DNA of 64,000 bases. It comes from Tritonibacter horizontis (lineage in GTDB: Bacteria > Pseudomonadota > Alphaproteobacteria > Rhodobacterales > Rhodobacteraceae). A model generated the notes under the pieces. It had not been told where the DNA came from. It was given only the letters and a program-made list of their open reading frames with translations, and searched no databases. Below are positions 34,113 through 43,688 of the stretch, piece after piece; position 1 is the first letter of the stretch, and the number at the start of each line of letters is the position of its first letter. The position numbers and the translations under genes are program-made. Location: assembly GCF_001518015.1 (NCBI RefSeq), contig NZ_LPUY01000138.1, positions 62,001 through 126,000 on the forward strand, read 5' to 3'.

Positions 34113-34817
34113 ATGAGCACTGACGCCCGCCCCGTTCTCTCGCTTCAAGATGTGCATTTGTCGCTGAATGGCAATACCGGCCCGATCACCATCCTGCAGA
34201 ACATCACGCTTGATGTCACCCGCGGCGAGACATTGGCCCTGGTCGGGCCGTCGGGTTCGGGGAAGTCGTCCTTGCTGATGGTGATGGGGGGGCTGGAGCG
34301 GGCCAGCGGTGGCGAGGTCGCCGCCATGGGTCAGGATCTGACCCGCCTTGACGAGGACGCGCTGGCGCGGTTCCGCAGGCATCACATGGGCGTGGTGTTC
34401 CAGAGCTTTCACCTGATCCCGACCATGACCGCACTGGAGAATGTGGCGACGCCGCTGGAGCTCTCTGGCGCGCGCGACGCGTTTGATCGGGCGCGGGCAG
34501 AACTGGAGGCGGTTGGCCTTGGTCATCGCTGCGACCACATGCCGGCGCAGATGTCGGGCGGCGAGCAACAGCGCGTGGCGCTGGCGCGGGCAGTCGTGAC
34601 GCAGCCGGATATCCTGCTGGCGGATGAACCCACCGGCAACCTCGATCAGGCCAATGGGGCGCAGGTGATGGACCTGCTGTTTGACCTGCGCGACCGCCAC
34701 AACTCCACCTTGGTGATGGTCACCCATGCGCCAGAGCTGGCCGCGCGCTGTGACCGGGTTGTACGCCTGCGCGATGGGCGCATTCACGGCGACGCGGCGC
34801 AAGAGGCGGCAGAATGA
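34113..34817 (+). CDS. ybbA: ABC transporter ATP-binding protein, YbbA/LolD type
   Basis: A 234-residue ATPase of the MacB/LolD group. Walker A is GPSGSGKSS, the signature MSGGEQQR and Walker B ILLADEPTGNLD. It overlaps the permease gene by four bases. The start at 34113 (MSTDARPVL) is preferred because it begins just before the first strand; upstream ATGs at 34053 and 34083 have no ribosome site. The substrate is unknown; the partner permease is of the FtsX/MacB lipoprotein-exporter type. Confidence 0.87.
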   Translation: MSTDARPVLSLQDVHLSLNGNTGPITILQNITLDVTRGETLALVGPSGSGKSSLLMVMGGLERASGGEVAAMGQDLTRLDEDALARFRRHHMGVVFQSFHLIPTMTALENVATPLELSGARDAFDRARAELEAVGLGHRCDHMPAQMSGGEQQRVALARAVVTQPDILLADEPTGNLDQANGAQVMDLLFDLRDRHNSTLVMVTHAPELAARCDRVVRLRDGRIHGDAAQEAAE

Positions 34818-37357
34818 GTGCTGGACGCGGCCGCGTCCCCGGTCCGTTCCGTCTGGCCTGGCGGTTTGCATGGCGGGAATTGCGCGGCGGCCTGCGCGGA
34901 TTTCGCCTGCTTCTCGCCTGCCTCGCATTGGGCGTCGGTGTCATCGCCGCCATCGGGTCAATTCGTGCCTCGATCGAGGCCGGGCTGGCGCGGGAGGGCG
35001 CGAGCCTTCTTGGCGGCGATGCGGAGCTGACCTTTACCTATCGGTTCGCCACAGAGGCCGAACGGAGCTGGATGGCCGAGGTTGCATTGGCGCAGTCCGA
35101 AGTGGTGGAGTTCCGGTCCATGGCGGTCGTCGGCGAGGAACGCGCACTGACGCAGGTCAAATCCGTCGATGCCGCCTACCCGCTGCGCGGGACAGTGTCT
35201 TTGACCTCCGGCCTGCCTCTGGCGGCGGCCCTCGCGGAACAGGACGGCCTGCCCGGCGCGGTGATGGAGCGGGTGCTGGCGGACCGGCTGGGCCTCACTG
35301 AGGGCAGCCTCTTTCGGCTTGGCAGCCAGGAGTTCCGGCTAAGCGGCATTTTGGACTGGGAACCCGATGCGGCCGGCTCCGGGTTTTCCATCGGGCCGCG
35401 CACCCTGGTGCGCACCGAGGCGCTGGCACAGTCGGGGTTGCTGGCCCCGGGGACGCTCTATTCGACCAAATACCGCCTGAACCTGTCGCCCGACCAAGAC
35501 CTGACCGCGCTGGAACAACAGGCGAAATCGCTTTTTGCCGAGAGCGGCATGCGCTGGCGCGATGCCCGCAACGGCGCGCCCGGTATCGCGCGTTTTGTCG
35601 AACGGCTCGGCGCGTTTCTCGTGCTTGTCGGCCTGTCTGGACTGGCTGTCGGCGGTGTCGGCGTGTCGACCGCAGTGCGGGCCTATCTCGCCACCAAGAC
35701 CGAAACCATCGCCACCCTGCGCACGCTGGGGGCGGAACGGCGGGTGATCTTTCTCACCTACTTCCTGCAGATCGGGGTGTTGTCCCTGTGCGGGATCGCG
35801 CTGGGTCTGCTGCTGGGCGGGCTGGTTCCGGTCTTGCTTGGTCCCGTGATCGCCGCGCAGCTGCCATTTCCGGCAATTTTCTCCGTCTTTCCCGACGCCC
35901 TGCTGGAAGCCGCACTTTATGGCGTTTTGACCGCGCTGTTGTTTACGATCTGGCCGCTGGCCCGGGCAGAGCGGATCCGGGCCGCCGCGCTTTATCGCGA
36001 TGCCGTGGCGGGCGGGGTCACCTGGCCTGCGCCCCGCTATATCATTGCAACCTTGCTGACGCTGGCAATCCTCGTGGGATCCGCCGCCGGGATGAGCGGC
36101 GCGCCGCAACTGGCCCTGTGGACGGCTGCCGGTTTGATTGCCGCGCTGCTGGTGCTGTTGATGGCCGGGGCGGCCATCGGCGGGCTGGCAAAGCTGGGCA
36201 ACCGGCTGGCACGCGGCCGCCCGGCGCTGCGCTGGGGGCTGGCCTCGGTTGCGGCCACCCGCGAAGGCGCGATGCCCACGGTGCTTGCCCTCGGGCTGGG
36301 ACTGACCGTTCTGGCCGCCATTGGCCAGATCGACGGCAACATGCGCCGTGCCATCGCTGGCAATCTGCCAGATGTGGCGCCCTCCTATTTCTTTGTCGAT
36401 ATCCAGCGCGATCAGATCCCGGCCTTTCTCGACCGGGTCGAAGGCGATCCGGCGGTCAGCAAAGTCGACAGCGCGCCGATGCTGCGCGGGGTCATAACCC
36501 GGATCAACGACCGTCCCGCCCGGGAGGTCGCAGGCGATCACTGGGTCATCCGGGGCGATCGCGGCGTGACCTATGCCGCCGCCAAACCGGCCACGACCAC
36601 GGTCACGGCCGGCGCATGGTGGCCCGAGGATTACGAGGGGGCGCCGCAGATCTCCTTTGCGGCGGAAGAGGCCGAGGAAATGGGCCTGAGCCTGGGCGAC
36701 AGCATGACCATCAACGTGCTGGGCCGGGACATCACCGGCACCCTTACCAGTTTCCGCGAGGTGGATTTTTCCAACGCTGGCATGGGGTTCATCCTCACCA
36801 TGAATGAGGCCGCCCTGCGCGGAGCCCCCCACAGCTATATCGCCAGTGTCTATGCCGAAGCCGATGCCGAAGCCGGGATCCTGCGCGATGTGGCCCGGGC
36901 GATGCCGAATGTGACCGCGATCCGGGTGCGCGATGCGATCGACCGCGTGTCCGAGATCCTTGGCCAGCTGGCAACCGCAACCGCCTATGGCGCGGCGGCG
37001 ACGCTTTTTACCGGCTTTCTCGTCTTGCTCGGCACGGCCGCTGCGGCGGAACCCGCGCGCCGCTACGAGGCAGCCCTGCTGAAAACACTCGGCGCCAGTC
37101 GCGGTCAAATCCTGCGCAGCTTTGCCCTGCGGTCGGCCATTCTGGGCGCGGCGGCGGGCGGCGTGGCATTGCTGGCTGGCATTCTGGGTGCCTGGTCGGT
37201 CAGCCGGTTCGTGTTTGAAACCGACTATGCGGTGATCTGGCCCAATGCGCTTGGCGTGATCGGCGGCGGCATACTGGTGACCCTGCTGGCAGGTCTGGCC
37301 TATGCCTGGCGGCCGCTGATCGCGCGTCCGGCGCAGGTATTGCGCGCGCGCGACTAG
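34814..37357 (+). CDS. ybbP: FtsX/MacB-family ABC permease, YbbP type
   Basis: An 847-residue inner-membrane protein with ten expected helices. One N-terminal helix (about 30-50), a large periplasmic domain, a first FtsX bundle (about 255-400), two central helices (about 405-460), a second periplasmic domain and a C-terminal FtsX bundle (about 720-840) can be seen. This duplicated layout is that of YbbP. It works with the YbbA ATPase, with which it is translationally coupled, as a mechanotransmitter or exporter. The stop overlaps the end of the convergent Rrf2 gene. Confidence 0.88.
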   Translation: MSAGRGRVPGPFRLAWRFAWRELRGGLRGFRLLLACLALGVGVIAAIGSIRASIEAGLAREGASLLGGDAELTFTYRFATEAERSWMAEVALAQSEVVEFRSMAVVGEERALTQVKSVDAAYPLRGTVSLTSGLPLAAALAEQDGLPGAVMERVLADRLGLTEGSLFRLGSQEFRLSGILDWEPDAAGSGFSIGPRTLVRTEALAQSGLLAPGTLYSTKYRLNLSPDQDLTALEQQAKSLFAESGMRWRDARNGAPGIARFVERLGAFLVLVGLSGLAVGGVGVSTAVRAYLATKTETIATLRTLGAERRVIFLTYFLQIGVLSLCGIALGLLLGGLVPVLLGPVIAAQLPFPAIFSVFPDALLEAALYGVLTALLFTIWPLARAERIRAAALYRDAVAGGVTWPAPRYIIATLLTLAILVGSAAGMSGAPQLALWTAAGLIAALLVLLMAGAAIGGLAKLGNRLARGRPALRWGLASVAATREGAMPTVLALGLGLTVLAAIGQIDGNMRRAIAGNLPDVAPSYFFVDIQRDQIPAFLDRVEGDPAVSKVDSAPMLRGVITRINDRPAREVAGDHWVIRGDRGVTYAAAKPATTTVTAGAWWPEDYEGAPQISFAAEEAEEMGLSLGDSMTINVLGRDITGTLTSFREVDFSNAGMGFILTMNEAALRGAPHSYIASVYAEADAEAGILRDVARAMPNVTAIRVRDAIDRVSEILGQLATATAYGAAATLFTGFLVLLGTAAAAEPARRYEAALLKTLGASRGQILRSFALRSAILGAAAGGVALLAGILGAWSVSRFVFETDYAVIWPNALGVIGGGILVTLLAGLAYAWRPLIARPAQVLRARD

Positions 37358-37821
37358 CCACGCGGCATCGCCTGCGCTTGCCGACAAGGCGCGGGCGCAA
37401 GCAACTGGTAGAGATCGAAATTGTCACAGGTCAGGCTATCAAGCGTGACATGATCCAGCGCGACATAGAACGCCTCGCCCGCGCGCATCAAGGCATTGCG
37501 CAGACGGCAGGCCGACACCAGCGGGCAGGTGTTGTCCAGGTCGGCAAAACACTCCACCAGGGGCAGCTTGCCCTCAAAGGCGCGAAAGATTTCGCCGATG
37601 CAGATCTCGGCGGCCGGACGCGCCAGTTGCAGGCCACCATTGCGGCCGCGTCTGGTGGCCAGAACCCCCACCTGCCCCAGTTGATTGACCACCTGCGCCA
37701 GATGATTTTCCGAAATATTGCATCGCGCCGCGACTTCTGACCGTGTCACAAGGCGCCCCTCATGGACGGCACAGTACATCAGCAGGCGGACCGCGATATT
37801 GGTTCTCTTGGTGATACGCAT
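37354..37821 (-). CDS. Rrf2-family transcriptional regulator, NsrR-like
   Basis: A 155-residue regulator with an N-terminal winged helix (MRITKRTNIAVRLLMYCAVHEG start, partly quoted; SEVAARCNISENHLAQVVNQL recognition region) and a C-terminal Cys cluster, VEC-x7-C-x5-C ('NTCPLVSACRL'). These are probable ligands of a nitric-oxide- or redox-sensing Fe-S cluster. NsrR members more often show C-x4/5-C-x5-C, so the first spacing is slightly longer here. The ATG at 37821 follows AGGGAG. It is divergent from a gamma-glutamylcyclotransferase-like gene across an FNR-type box. Confidence 0.85.
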   Translation of the reverse strand: MRITKRTNIAVRLLMYCAVHEGRLVTRSEVAARCNISENHLAQVVNQLGQVGVLATRRGRNGGLQLARPAAEICIGEIFRAFEGKLPLVECFADLDNTCPLVSACRLRNALMRAGEAFYVALDHVTLDSLTCDNFDLYQLLAPAPCRQAQAMPRG

Positions 37822-37877
37822 CGCAATCTCCCTGCATGGTCGCCCCCGCAGTGTTGCAAATCCCGTCAAAACGCGGT

Positions 37878-37891
37878 TTGACATATATCAA
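37878..37891. promoter_or_regulatory. FNR/FnrL-type box
   Basis: TTGACATATATCAA is TTGAC-N4-ATCAA, a near-perfect palindromic match to the FNR/FnrL consensus TTGAT-N4-ATCAA. It sits centrally in the 97-base divergent region between the Rrf2/NsrR-like gene and the gene at 37919, so it could control either or both in response to oxygen. Confidence 0.6.
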
Positions 37892-37918
37892 TTGGCGCAG
37901 AGAATATCGAAAGGCCTC

Positions 37919-38488
37919 ATGACACCTCATTTTTTCGGCTTCGGCAGCCTCGTGAACACGGCAACACATGTCTACGGCAATACCCGTCCGGCTCGCCTGC
38001 AAGGCTGGCGGCGCACCTGGGTGCATACCGGCGACCGATCGCAGGCCTTTCTGAGTGTCACGCCCACCGAGGGACATGCCATCGACGGCCTGATCGCCGC
38101 GGTCCCGGATGGGGACTGGGCGGCGTTGGACGAACGCGAAATCGGCTATGTCCGGGTCGATGTCACCGCGCAGGTCGGTCATGACATGCTGCCTGCGCCG
38201 CAGATCTCGCTCTATCAGGTGCCGCAGGACAGTCAGGGCACCGACACCGGCCTGCACCCGATCCTGATGAGCTATCTCGATGTTGTCCTGCGCGGCTACA
38301 CCGAAGTTTTTGGCCAGGAGGGCGCGCAGGCCTTCATGACCAGCACCGATGGCTGGGAAACGCCGATCCTCGACGACCGTGCGGATCCGCTGTATCCCCG
38401 TCACCAACCCCTCAGCGACAGCGAGCGCGCATTTCACGATGCGCTGATCGCCGGTATCGGCGCGTCGTTTCTGACGGACAGCGGCTGA
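37919..38488 (+). CDS. Gamma-glutamylcyclotransferase-fold protein
   Basis: A 189-residue cytoplasmic protein. 'HFFGFGSLVNTATH' is the (Y/F)GSL glycine loop of the GGCT/AIG2 fold, and 'WAALDEREIGYVRVDV' matches the region carrying the catalytic Glu (ALDERE). Family enzymes release 5-oxoproline from gamma-glutamyl compounds; the exact substrate is open. The ATG at 37919 follows AAAGG. The stop shares its A with the ATG of the DUF2254 gene (TGATG), so the two are cotranslated. Confidence 0.75.
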   Translation: MTPHFFGFGSLVNTATHVYGNTRPARLQGWRRTWVHTGDRSQAFLSVTPTEGHAIDGLIAAVPDGDWAALDEREIGYVRVDVTAQVGHDMLPAPQISLYQVPQDSQGTDTGLHPILMSYLDVVLRGYTEVFGQEGAQAFMTSTDGWETPILDDRADPLYPRHQPLSDSERAFHDALIAGIGASFLTDSG

Positions 38489-39663
38489 TGTCGCGCCTGC
38501 TGCTGTTCTTGCGCCGCCTGCCACGGCAGCTTTGGTTCAGGGTTGTTGCCCTGTCCTTGTTTTCCCTGCTGGCGCTGGCGATGGCGCCGCTGATGACGCC
38601 GTTCCTGTCGGATGATCTGTCGGATCGTTTCGGGCGCGAGGCGGTCCTGCCGGTGCTGACAATCCTGGCCTCTGGCATGCTGGCCGTGACCACCTTTTCC
38701 CTGAACGTGATGGTCAGCGCCTACCGCACCGCTTCCAGCACGGCCACCCCGCGCGTCTACCGCCTGCTGCTGGAAGACACGGTCACCCAGAGTGTCCTTG
38801 CGACCTTCACCGGCGGCTTTGTCTATGCGTTGAGCGCCATTATCCTGTTTCGGGCAAAGGTTTACACGCCCGAGGCTGCGGTCATCGTATTTGGGCTGAC
38901 GGTCTTGATGGTGGTGCTGATCGTGATCGCGATCCTGCGCTGGATCGACCACCTGTCGGACCTCGGCAGTATGGATCACACGCTGCGGCTCATCGAAACG
39001 CGCAGCCGCGACAGCCTGCAGGCCCGCAAGACCACGCCCTGCCTTGGCGGGCGGTGCCACACCGGCGCCGAGGTGCCCGAAGGCCCCCCCATTCCCGCCG
39101 CCCGGAGCGGTTTCGTGCGGGTCATCGACATGGCGGCCATCAATGCCCGGGCGCAGGATGCGGATGTTGATGTCTATCTGACGCGCCTGCCCGGTGAATT
39201 CGTCCTGCGCGGGCGGCCACTGGCCATCGCGCCACAAGCGGATGACGACTTCTGCCAAGCCATTTCAGAGCTGGTGGACATTGGCGATGTGCGCAGTTTC
39301 GAACAGGACCCGACCTTCGGGCTGACGCTTCTGGCGGAAACCGCGCAGCGGGCGCTGTCGCCCGGTGTCAATGACCCCGGCACCGCAATCGAGGTCATGG
39401 GACGGATCGAGCGGTTGCTGTGGGAAACCCTGCCCGAGGACACCGACGCCCGGGATGACGACGCCCGGTTCGCGCGGGTTCACCTGGCGCCGGTGACGGC
39501 TGCCGCGCTGCTCAAGGCGAGCTTTCCGCCCATTGCCCGCTGTGCCAAAGAGGCGCCCGAGGTTCTGGCCTGGATGGACAAGGCGCTGACCGCGCTGGAG
39601 CACCATCCCAACGCCGAAATGCCCGGCGCGGTACAGGACCTGCGCAAATCCCTGTTGGGCTGA
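38488..39663 (+). CDS. DUF2254 family membrane protein
   Basis: A 391-residue protein of the DUF2254 family. Four hydrophobic helices lie at about 20-40, 55-80, 105-125 and 130-152, followed by a large cytoplasmic domain with the family blocks 'SGFVRVIDM', 'LPGEFVLRGRPL', 'DPTFGLTLLAETAQRALSPGVNDPGTA' (in part). The function is unknown. It forms a two-gene unit with the GGCT-like gene and converges on gltX. Confidence 0.88.
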   Translation: MSRLLLFLRRLPRQLWFRVVALSLFSLLALAMAPLMTPFLSDDLSDRFGREAVLPVLTILASGMLAVTTFSLNVMVSAYRTASSTATPRVYRLLLEDTVTQSVLATFTGGFVYALSAIILFRAKVYTPEAAVIVFGLTVLMVVLIVIAILRWIDHLSDLGSMDHTLRLIETRSRDSLQARKTTPCLGGRCHTGAEVPEGPPIPAARSGFVRVIDMAAINARAQDADVDVYLTRLPGEFVLRGRPLAIAPQADDDFCQAISELVDIGDVRSFEQDPTFGLTLLAETAQRALSPGVNDPGTAIEVMGRIERLLWETLPEDTDARDDDARFARVHLAPVTAAALLKASFPPIARCAKEAPEVLAWMDKALTALEHHPNAEMPGAVQDLRKSLLG

Positions 39664-39680
39664 CCTGTGCGGCCGCCAGA

Positions 39681-39718
39681 ACAACAAAAACGGGCAACGC
39701 CCATCGGCCCTGCCCGTT
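39681..39718 (-). terminator. Terminator of gltX
   Basis: AACGGGCA/TGCCCGTT pair around an internal GC-rich loop and are followed on the minus strand by TTTTGTTGTT. It lies about 85 bases beyond the gltX stop in the convergent gap with the DUF2254 gene. Confidence 0.65.
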
Positions 39719-39803
39719 CGATACCCCACCGGTTCCCTATCCCAGCGATTTCAGATCCGGCAAGCTGTACTCAGCCACGCAGGCCTTGCGACCGGGCCTG
39801 TGA

Positions 39804-41129
39804 TTAGCCGCGGGCCCGCACCACTTGCATCAACGACAACAGTGCCGACATGTCCGGGCCACGTTCCATTCCGGTAACCGCCTTGCGCAGCGGCATAAAC
39901 AGGCCCTTGCCCTTGCGACCGGTTTTTTCCTTCACCTCGGCGGTCCATTTGCCCCAGCTTTCGCTGTCATAGGGGCCTTCGGGCAGCAGCGCCATTGCCT
40001 CCGCGATGAAATCCTTGTCTTCATCGGCGATCAGCGGCTCAGCCCCGTCGCGGCAAAGGATCCACCAGCCCTCAAGATCCTTGAGCGTGGTGATGTTTTC
40101 CTTTGCTACCGCCCAGAAGGTGTCCTGCTGGTCGGCAGGCACGCCAATGGCATCAAGCTCTGTCGTGACGGCGGCAAGCGGCAAGGTCTGCAGATAGCGC
40201 GCCGTGAGCGGATAGAGGTCCTCGGCATCGAATTTGGTCGGGGCGGAGCCGAACCGGGTGATGTCGAACCCCTCGATCAGCTCGGCCATGTCGGTCCGCA
40301 GCTCAACCGGGTCCGACGAGCCAAGCCGCGCCATCAACGACAGCAACGCCATCGGTTTCACGCCCGCCTCACGCAGGTCGCGCAGCGCCAGCGTGCCGAG
40401 GCGTTTGGACAGCGCCTCGCCCTGCGGACCCGTCAGCAGCGAATGGTGGGCAAACTCCGGATGGCCATGGCCAAGGGCGGCCATGATCTGGATCTGCGTC
40501 GCGGTATTGGTCACATGGTCAGAGCCGCGCACCACATGGGTGACCCCCATGTCGGTGTCGTCCACAACGGAGGCAATGGTATAGAGCACCTGCCCATCGC
40601 CCCGGATCAGCACCGGATCCGAAACAGAGGCCGCATCAATGGAGATGTCGCCAAGGATGCCATCGGTCCATTCGATGCGTTCCTGATCAAGCTTGAACCG
40701 CCACACGCCATTGCCGCGCTCGGCCCGCAGCGCGTCCTTATCCGCGTCGGACAGTGAAAGCGCCGCACGATCATAGACGGGTGGCTTGCCCATGTTGAGC
40801 TGTTTCTTGCGCTTGAGGTCGAGTTCGGTCGGGGTCTCGAAAGCCTCGTAAAAGCGGCCGATCTCGCGCAGTTTGTCGGCAGCCTCCGCATAGCGGTCGA
40901 ACCGTTCCGACTGGCGTTCGACCCGGTCCCAGGTCAGGCCGAGCCATTCGAGGTCCTGCTTGATCGCGTCAACATAGGCCTCTTTGGACCGTTCCGGATC
41001 GGTGTCGTCGATGCGCAGGATGAAGGTGCCGCCGGCCTTGCGGGCTATCAGAAAGTTCATCAGCGCGGTGCGCAGGTTGCCAACATGGATATAGCCGGTG
41101 GGCGACGGCGCAAAACGGGTGGTGGTCAT
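39804..41129 (-). CDS. gltX: Glutamyl-tRNA synthetase
   Basis: A 441-residue class I aminoacyl-tRNA synthetase. The HIGH motif reads 'SPTGYIHVGNLRTAL' and KMSKS is 'ALSKRLGT'. It is slightly shorter than typical GluRS (about 465-480), as for the second GltX form common in alphaproteobacteria, some of which charge both tRNA-Glu and tRNA-Gln. Whether this is the canonical or the second form cannot be decided here. It has its own terminator and appears monocistronic. Confidence 0.93.
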   Translation of the reverse strand: MTTTRFAPSPTGYIHVGNLRTALMNFLIARKAGGTFILRIDDTDPERSKEAYVDAIKQDLEWLGLTWDRVERQSERFDRYAEAADKLREIGRFYEAFETPTELDLKRKKQLNMGKPPVYDRAALSLSDADKDALRAERGNGVWRFKLDQERIEWTDGILGDISIDAASVSDPVLIRGDGQVLYTIASVVDDTDMGVTHVVRGSDHVTNTATQIQIMAALGHGHPEFAHHSLLTGPQGEALSKRLGTLALRDLREAGVKPMALLSLMARLGSSDPVELRTDMAELIEGFDITRFGSAPTKFDAEDLYPLTARYLQTLPLAAVTTELDAIGVPADQQDTFWAVAKENITTLKDLEGWWILCRDGAEPLIADEDKDFIAEAMALLPEGPYDSESWGKWTAEVKEKTGRKGKGLFMPLRKAVTGMERGPDMSALLSLMQVVRARG

Positions 41130-41375
41130 GACAAATCTCCTGTTGGCGTTGCTGTGTCACAGGCACGCGGAATTGTCCAGTTTCGCACGATGGCCAAACA
41201 CGATGGCCAAAGGAGAGATGTCATCAGGAACGCGCTCCCTGCCCGGCCTCCCCCGCCGCCGGTTGAGGTCGTTTGAAGACGGTGAACCTCCCACGCATTC
41301 GTGATGGGGCTGAAACAGACTTGTGCTTCTGTCGTGCTAGCCTTTGGCTCATCATCACAAACAGGGAGTTTCAGG

Positions 41376-42314
41376 ATGACATTGAACTTGACCCGCCGCG
41401 CCGCTCTGGCCGGTGTCGCCGCCGCGCCGCTGACCGCTGGCCTTTCGTCCCCATTGCACGCCGCCGGGTCCGGTGAGGCGCCAAAGCCCCTGCATGCGCG
41501 GGCCTTTCAGGTTGGCGATTACACCGTGCACAGTCTGCTCGCCGGCAGCGCCGCCCGCGACGGGGTGCAGGACATTTTTGGCGGTGGCGCGACGGATGAC
41601 GCTTTTGCCGAGGTCGCTGCCGAAAACTTCATTTCTGACGACAAGGCCCAGTTTTATTTTACGCCGACGCTGGTCGACACCGGCAGCCAGAAGATCTTGT
41701 TCGACACCGGGCTGAACGCGGCCGGCATCACCCAGGCGCTGGCCGATGCCGGGGTGACACCGGACGAGATCGACGTGGTTGTGCTGACCCATATGCATGG
41801 CGATCACATCGGCGGCATGACCACCGAAGCTGGAGCGGTCACATTCGCCAATGCCAGCTATGTGACGGCAGCGCAGGAATACGACCATTGGGTCGGCCTG
41901 CCCGAAGGCAATGGGGGCGCGGACCGGGTGCGGGCCAATGTTGCGCCACAGGCCGAAAAGATGACCTTTATCGAGGATGGCGGCAGCGTTGCCTCTGGCA
42001 TCACGGGGATGGCGGCCTATGGGCACACGCCCGGCCACATGGTCTATATGATCGAAAACGGAGGCCAGCGGTTGCTGCTGACGGCGGATCTGGCCAACCA
42101 CTATGTGTTCCCCTTTGCCAATCCGGAGTGGCAGACCAGTTTTGACACCGACAAGGACGCGGCTTCGGCCTCGCGTCGGCGGGTGCTGGAAATGCTGGCA
42201 GACAGCCGCACGCCGATGATCGGCTACCACATGCCCTTCCCCGCTGCGGGCTTTGTCGAGACACGCGGCGATGGGTTCCGCTTCGTGCCAGTCAGCTATC
42301 AGATGATGGGCTAA
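41376..42314 (+). CDS. Exported metallo-beta-lactamase-fold hydrolase
   Basis: A 312-residue protein with a twin-arginine signal (LTRRAALAGVAAAPLTAG), indicating export folded with bound metal. The MBL metal motif HxHxDH is 'THMHGDHIGG'; 'GHTPGH' and a distal 'GYHMPFP' give the remaining ligands. The closest groups are quorum-quenching lactonase-like and uncharacterised MBL hydrolases of Rhodobacterales. The ATG at 41376 follows GGGAG and starts the Tat signal cleanly. The substrate is unknown. Confidence 0.87.
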   Translation: MTLNLTRRAALAGVAAAPLTAGLSSPLHAAGSGEAPKPLHARAFQVGDYTVHSLLAGSAARDGVQDIFGGGATDDAFAEVAAENFISDDKAQFYFTPTLVDTGSQKILFDTGLNAAGITQALADAGVTPDEIDVVVLTHMHGDHIGGMTTEAGAVTFANASYVTAAQEYDHWVGLPEGNGGADRVRANVAPQAEKMTFIEDGGSVASGITGMAAYGHTPGHMVYMIENGGQRLLLTADLANHYVFPFANPEWQTSFDTDKDAASASRRRVLEMLADSRTPMIGYHMPFPAAGFVETRGDGFRFVPVSYQMMG

Positions 42315-42392
42315 ACCACCGTGGCCCAAACCACGTGGCCCCGGTCATCGTCCGGGGCCTCCCTGCCGTCAAGGCGACCGCGGGGCGCGCGC

Positions 42393-43688
42393 CTAGAACC
42401 GGCTGAGGCGGAAGGGGCGCGGATCGACGATGGGCGTGTCACCAGTCACCAAATCAGCGGTCAACCGTCCGGCTGCGGGACCGAGCCCGAACCCATGGCC
42501 GCTGTAACCGGTGGACAGGAACAGGCCGGGTCGGTCCTGAACTTCAGAGATCACCGGCAGCTCGTCCGGGGTCACGTCAATCAGCCCGCCCCAGCTTTGG
42601 GTCACATCGGCCTGTGCCAGCGCCGGGAAGGCATCGCGGGCTGCCACGAGGGCCCGGCGCATGGATTTTTGTGACGGCTGAGGGTCAAGCACCCGCGTCT
42701 GCTCAAAGGGCGAGCGATCCTGCGGGCCCCAGGGCCGGGCCTCTGCTGTTTCGATCGCCCAGCGGTCGGAGAGGCGAAAGCCCACAGCCGTCACATCCTG
42801 CAAAAAGGCCGGCAAGAAACGATGCCCGATCCGGAAGGTGTCCGGCACGATATCAAAGGTGTTTTCGCCCCCCGCAGCCACGGTAAAGCCCCCATCGGCG
42901 CGTTTGCGAATCGCAAACCCTTTGGCCCAGATCGCCGTGTCCGGGACCCCCTCGACCGGCGAGAGGCGCATCACCGAGTTCAGCACCTTGAGTTGCGGCA
43001 GGAACAGGCCCTCGTTGCGCAGGAACAGGCGCGACCATGCGCCCCCGGCCAGCACAACGGCGGTGGCGCTGACGCGGCCCTTTTCGGTGATCACCCCGCG
43101 AATGCGCCCCGCCTCGACATCAAGCGCCCGCACCGCGCAGCCGGTGATGATCGCCGCCCCCTTGTCGCGCGCGGCCGCGGCAATGGCATGGGTCGCCATC
43201 TGCGGCTCTGCGCGGCCATCCTCGGGGGTGTGATAACCGGCCCGCAAGCGGCTCCCGAAACCGGGTGCAACCGCCTCCAGCGCCGCCCCCGTCAACATGT
43301 GCCCGCCGAGATCGAAATCGTTCAGATGCGTCGCCCATCGGGCCAGTTCCGCCTCGCGCCGCCGGCTGCGGGCGGTAAAGAGGATGCCGGATTTCACATA
43401 GCCAGTGCTATAGCCGGTGCGGGTGTCCAGCGTGTCCCAGATGTCCAACGCATGGGCCATCAATGCCATTTCACGGGGGTCACGCTGAGACATGCGAACC
43501 CAGCCCCAGTTGCGCGAGCTTTGTTCGCCCGCGATCTGGCCCTTCTCGCAGAGCAGCACACTGTGCCCCCGCTCTACCAGCTCCAGAGCGGTGGACGCAC
43601 CAATGATACCGCCCCCGATGACGACGACATCGACCGCAGGTGGCAGCGTACGATCCGCATTGAAGTGAGGCAGCTGAGGAGCAGGCAT
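42393..43688 (-). CDS. FAD-dependent amino acid oxidoreductase (DadA/sarcosine oxidase type)
   Basis: A 431-residue flavoenzyme of the DAO family. 'VDVVVIGGGIIGASTALELV' carries the FAD-binding GxGxxG, 'SSRNWGWVRMSQRD' the flavin-proximal loop, and 'GYSGHGFGLGPAAGRLTADLV' (in part) the C-terminal FAD motif. Such enzymes oxidise D-amino acids, glycine betaine derivatives or sarcosine; the substrate cannot be told. No transporter or partner subunit gene is adjacent on the same strand. Confidence 0.86.
   Translation of the reverse strand: MPAPQLPHFNADRTLPPAVDVVVIGGGIIGASTALELVERGHSVLLCEKGQIAGEQSSRNWGWVRMSQRDPREMALMAHALDIWDTLDTRTGYSTGYVKSGILFTARSRRREAELARWATHLNDFDLGGHMLTGAALEAVAPGFGSRLRAGYHTPEDGRAEPQMATHAIAAAARDKGAAIITGCAVRALDVEAGRIRGVITEKGRVSATAVVLAGGAWSRLFLRNEGLFLPQLKVLNSVMRLSPVEGVPDTAIWAKGFAIRKRADGGFTVAAGGENTFDIVPDTFRIGHRFLPAFLQDVTAVGFRLSDRWAIETAEARPWGPQDRSPFEQTRVLDPQPSQKSMRRALVAARDAFPALAQADVTQSWGGLIDVTPDELPVISEVQDRPGLFLSTGYSGHGFGLGPAAGRLTADLVTGDTPIVDPRPFRLSRF

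Noticed and set aside
35339-37387. 682-residue minus-strand open frame
   Set aside because: Antisense shadow of ybbP; Gly/Gln/His/Arg-rich with no recognisable domain.
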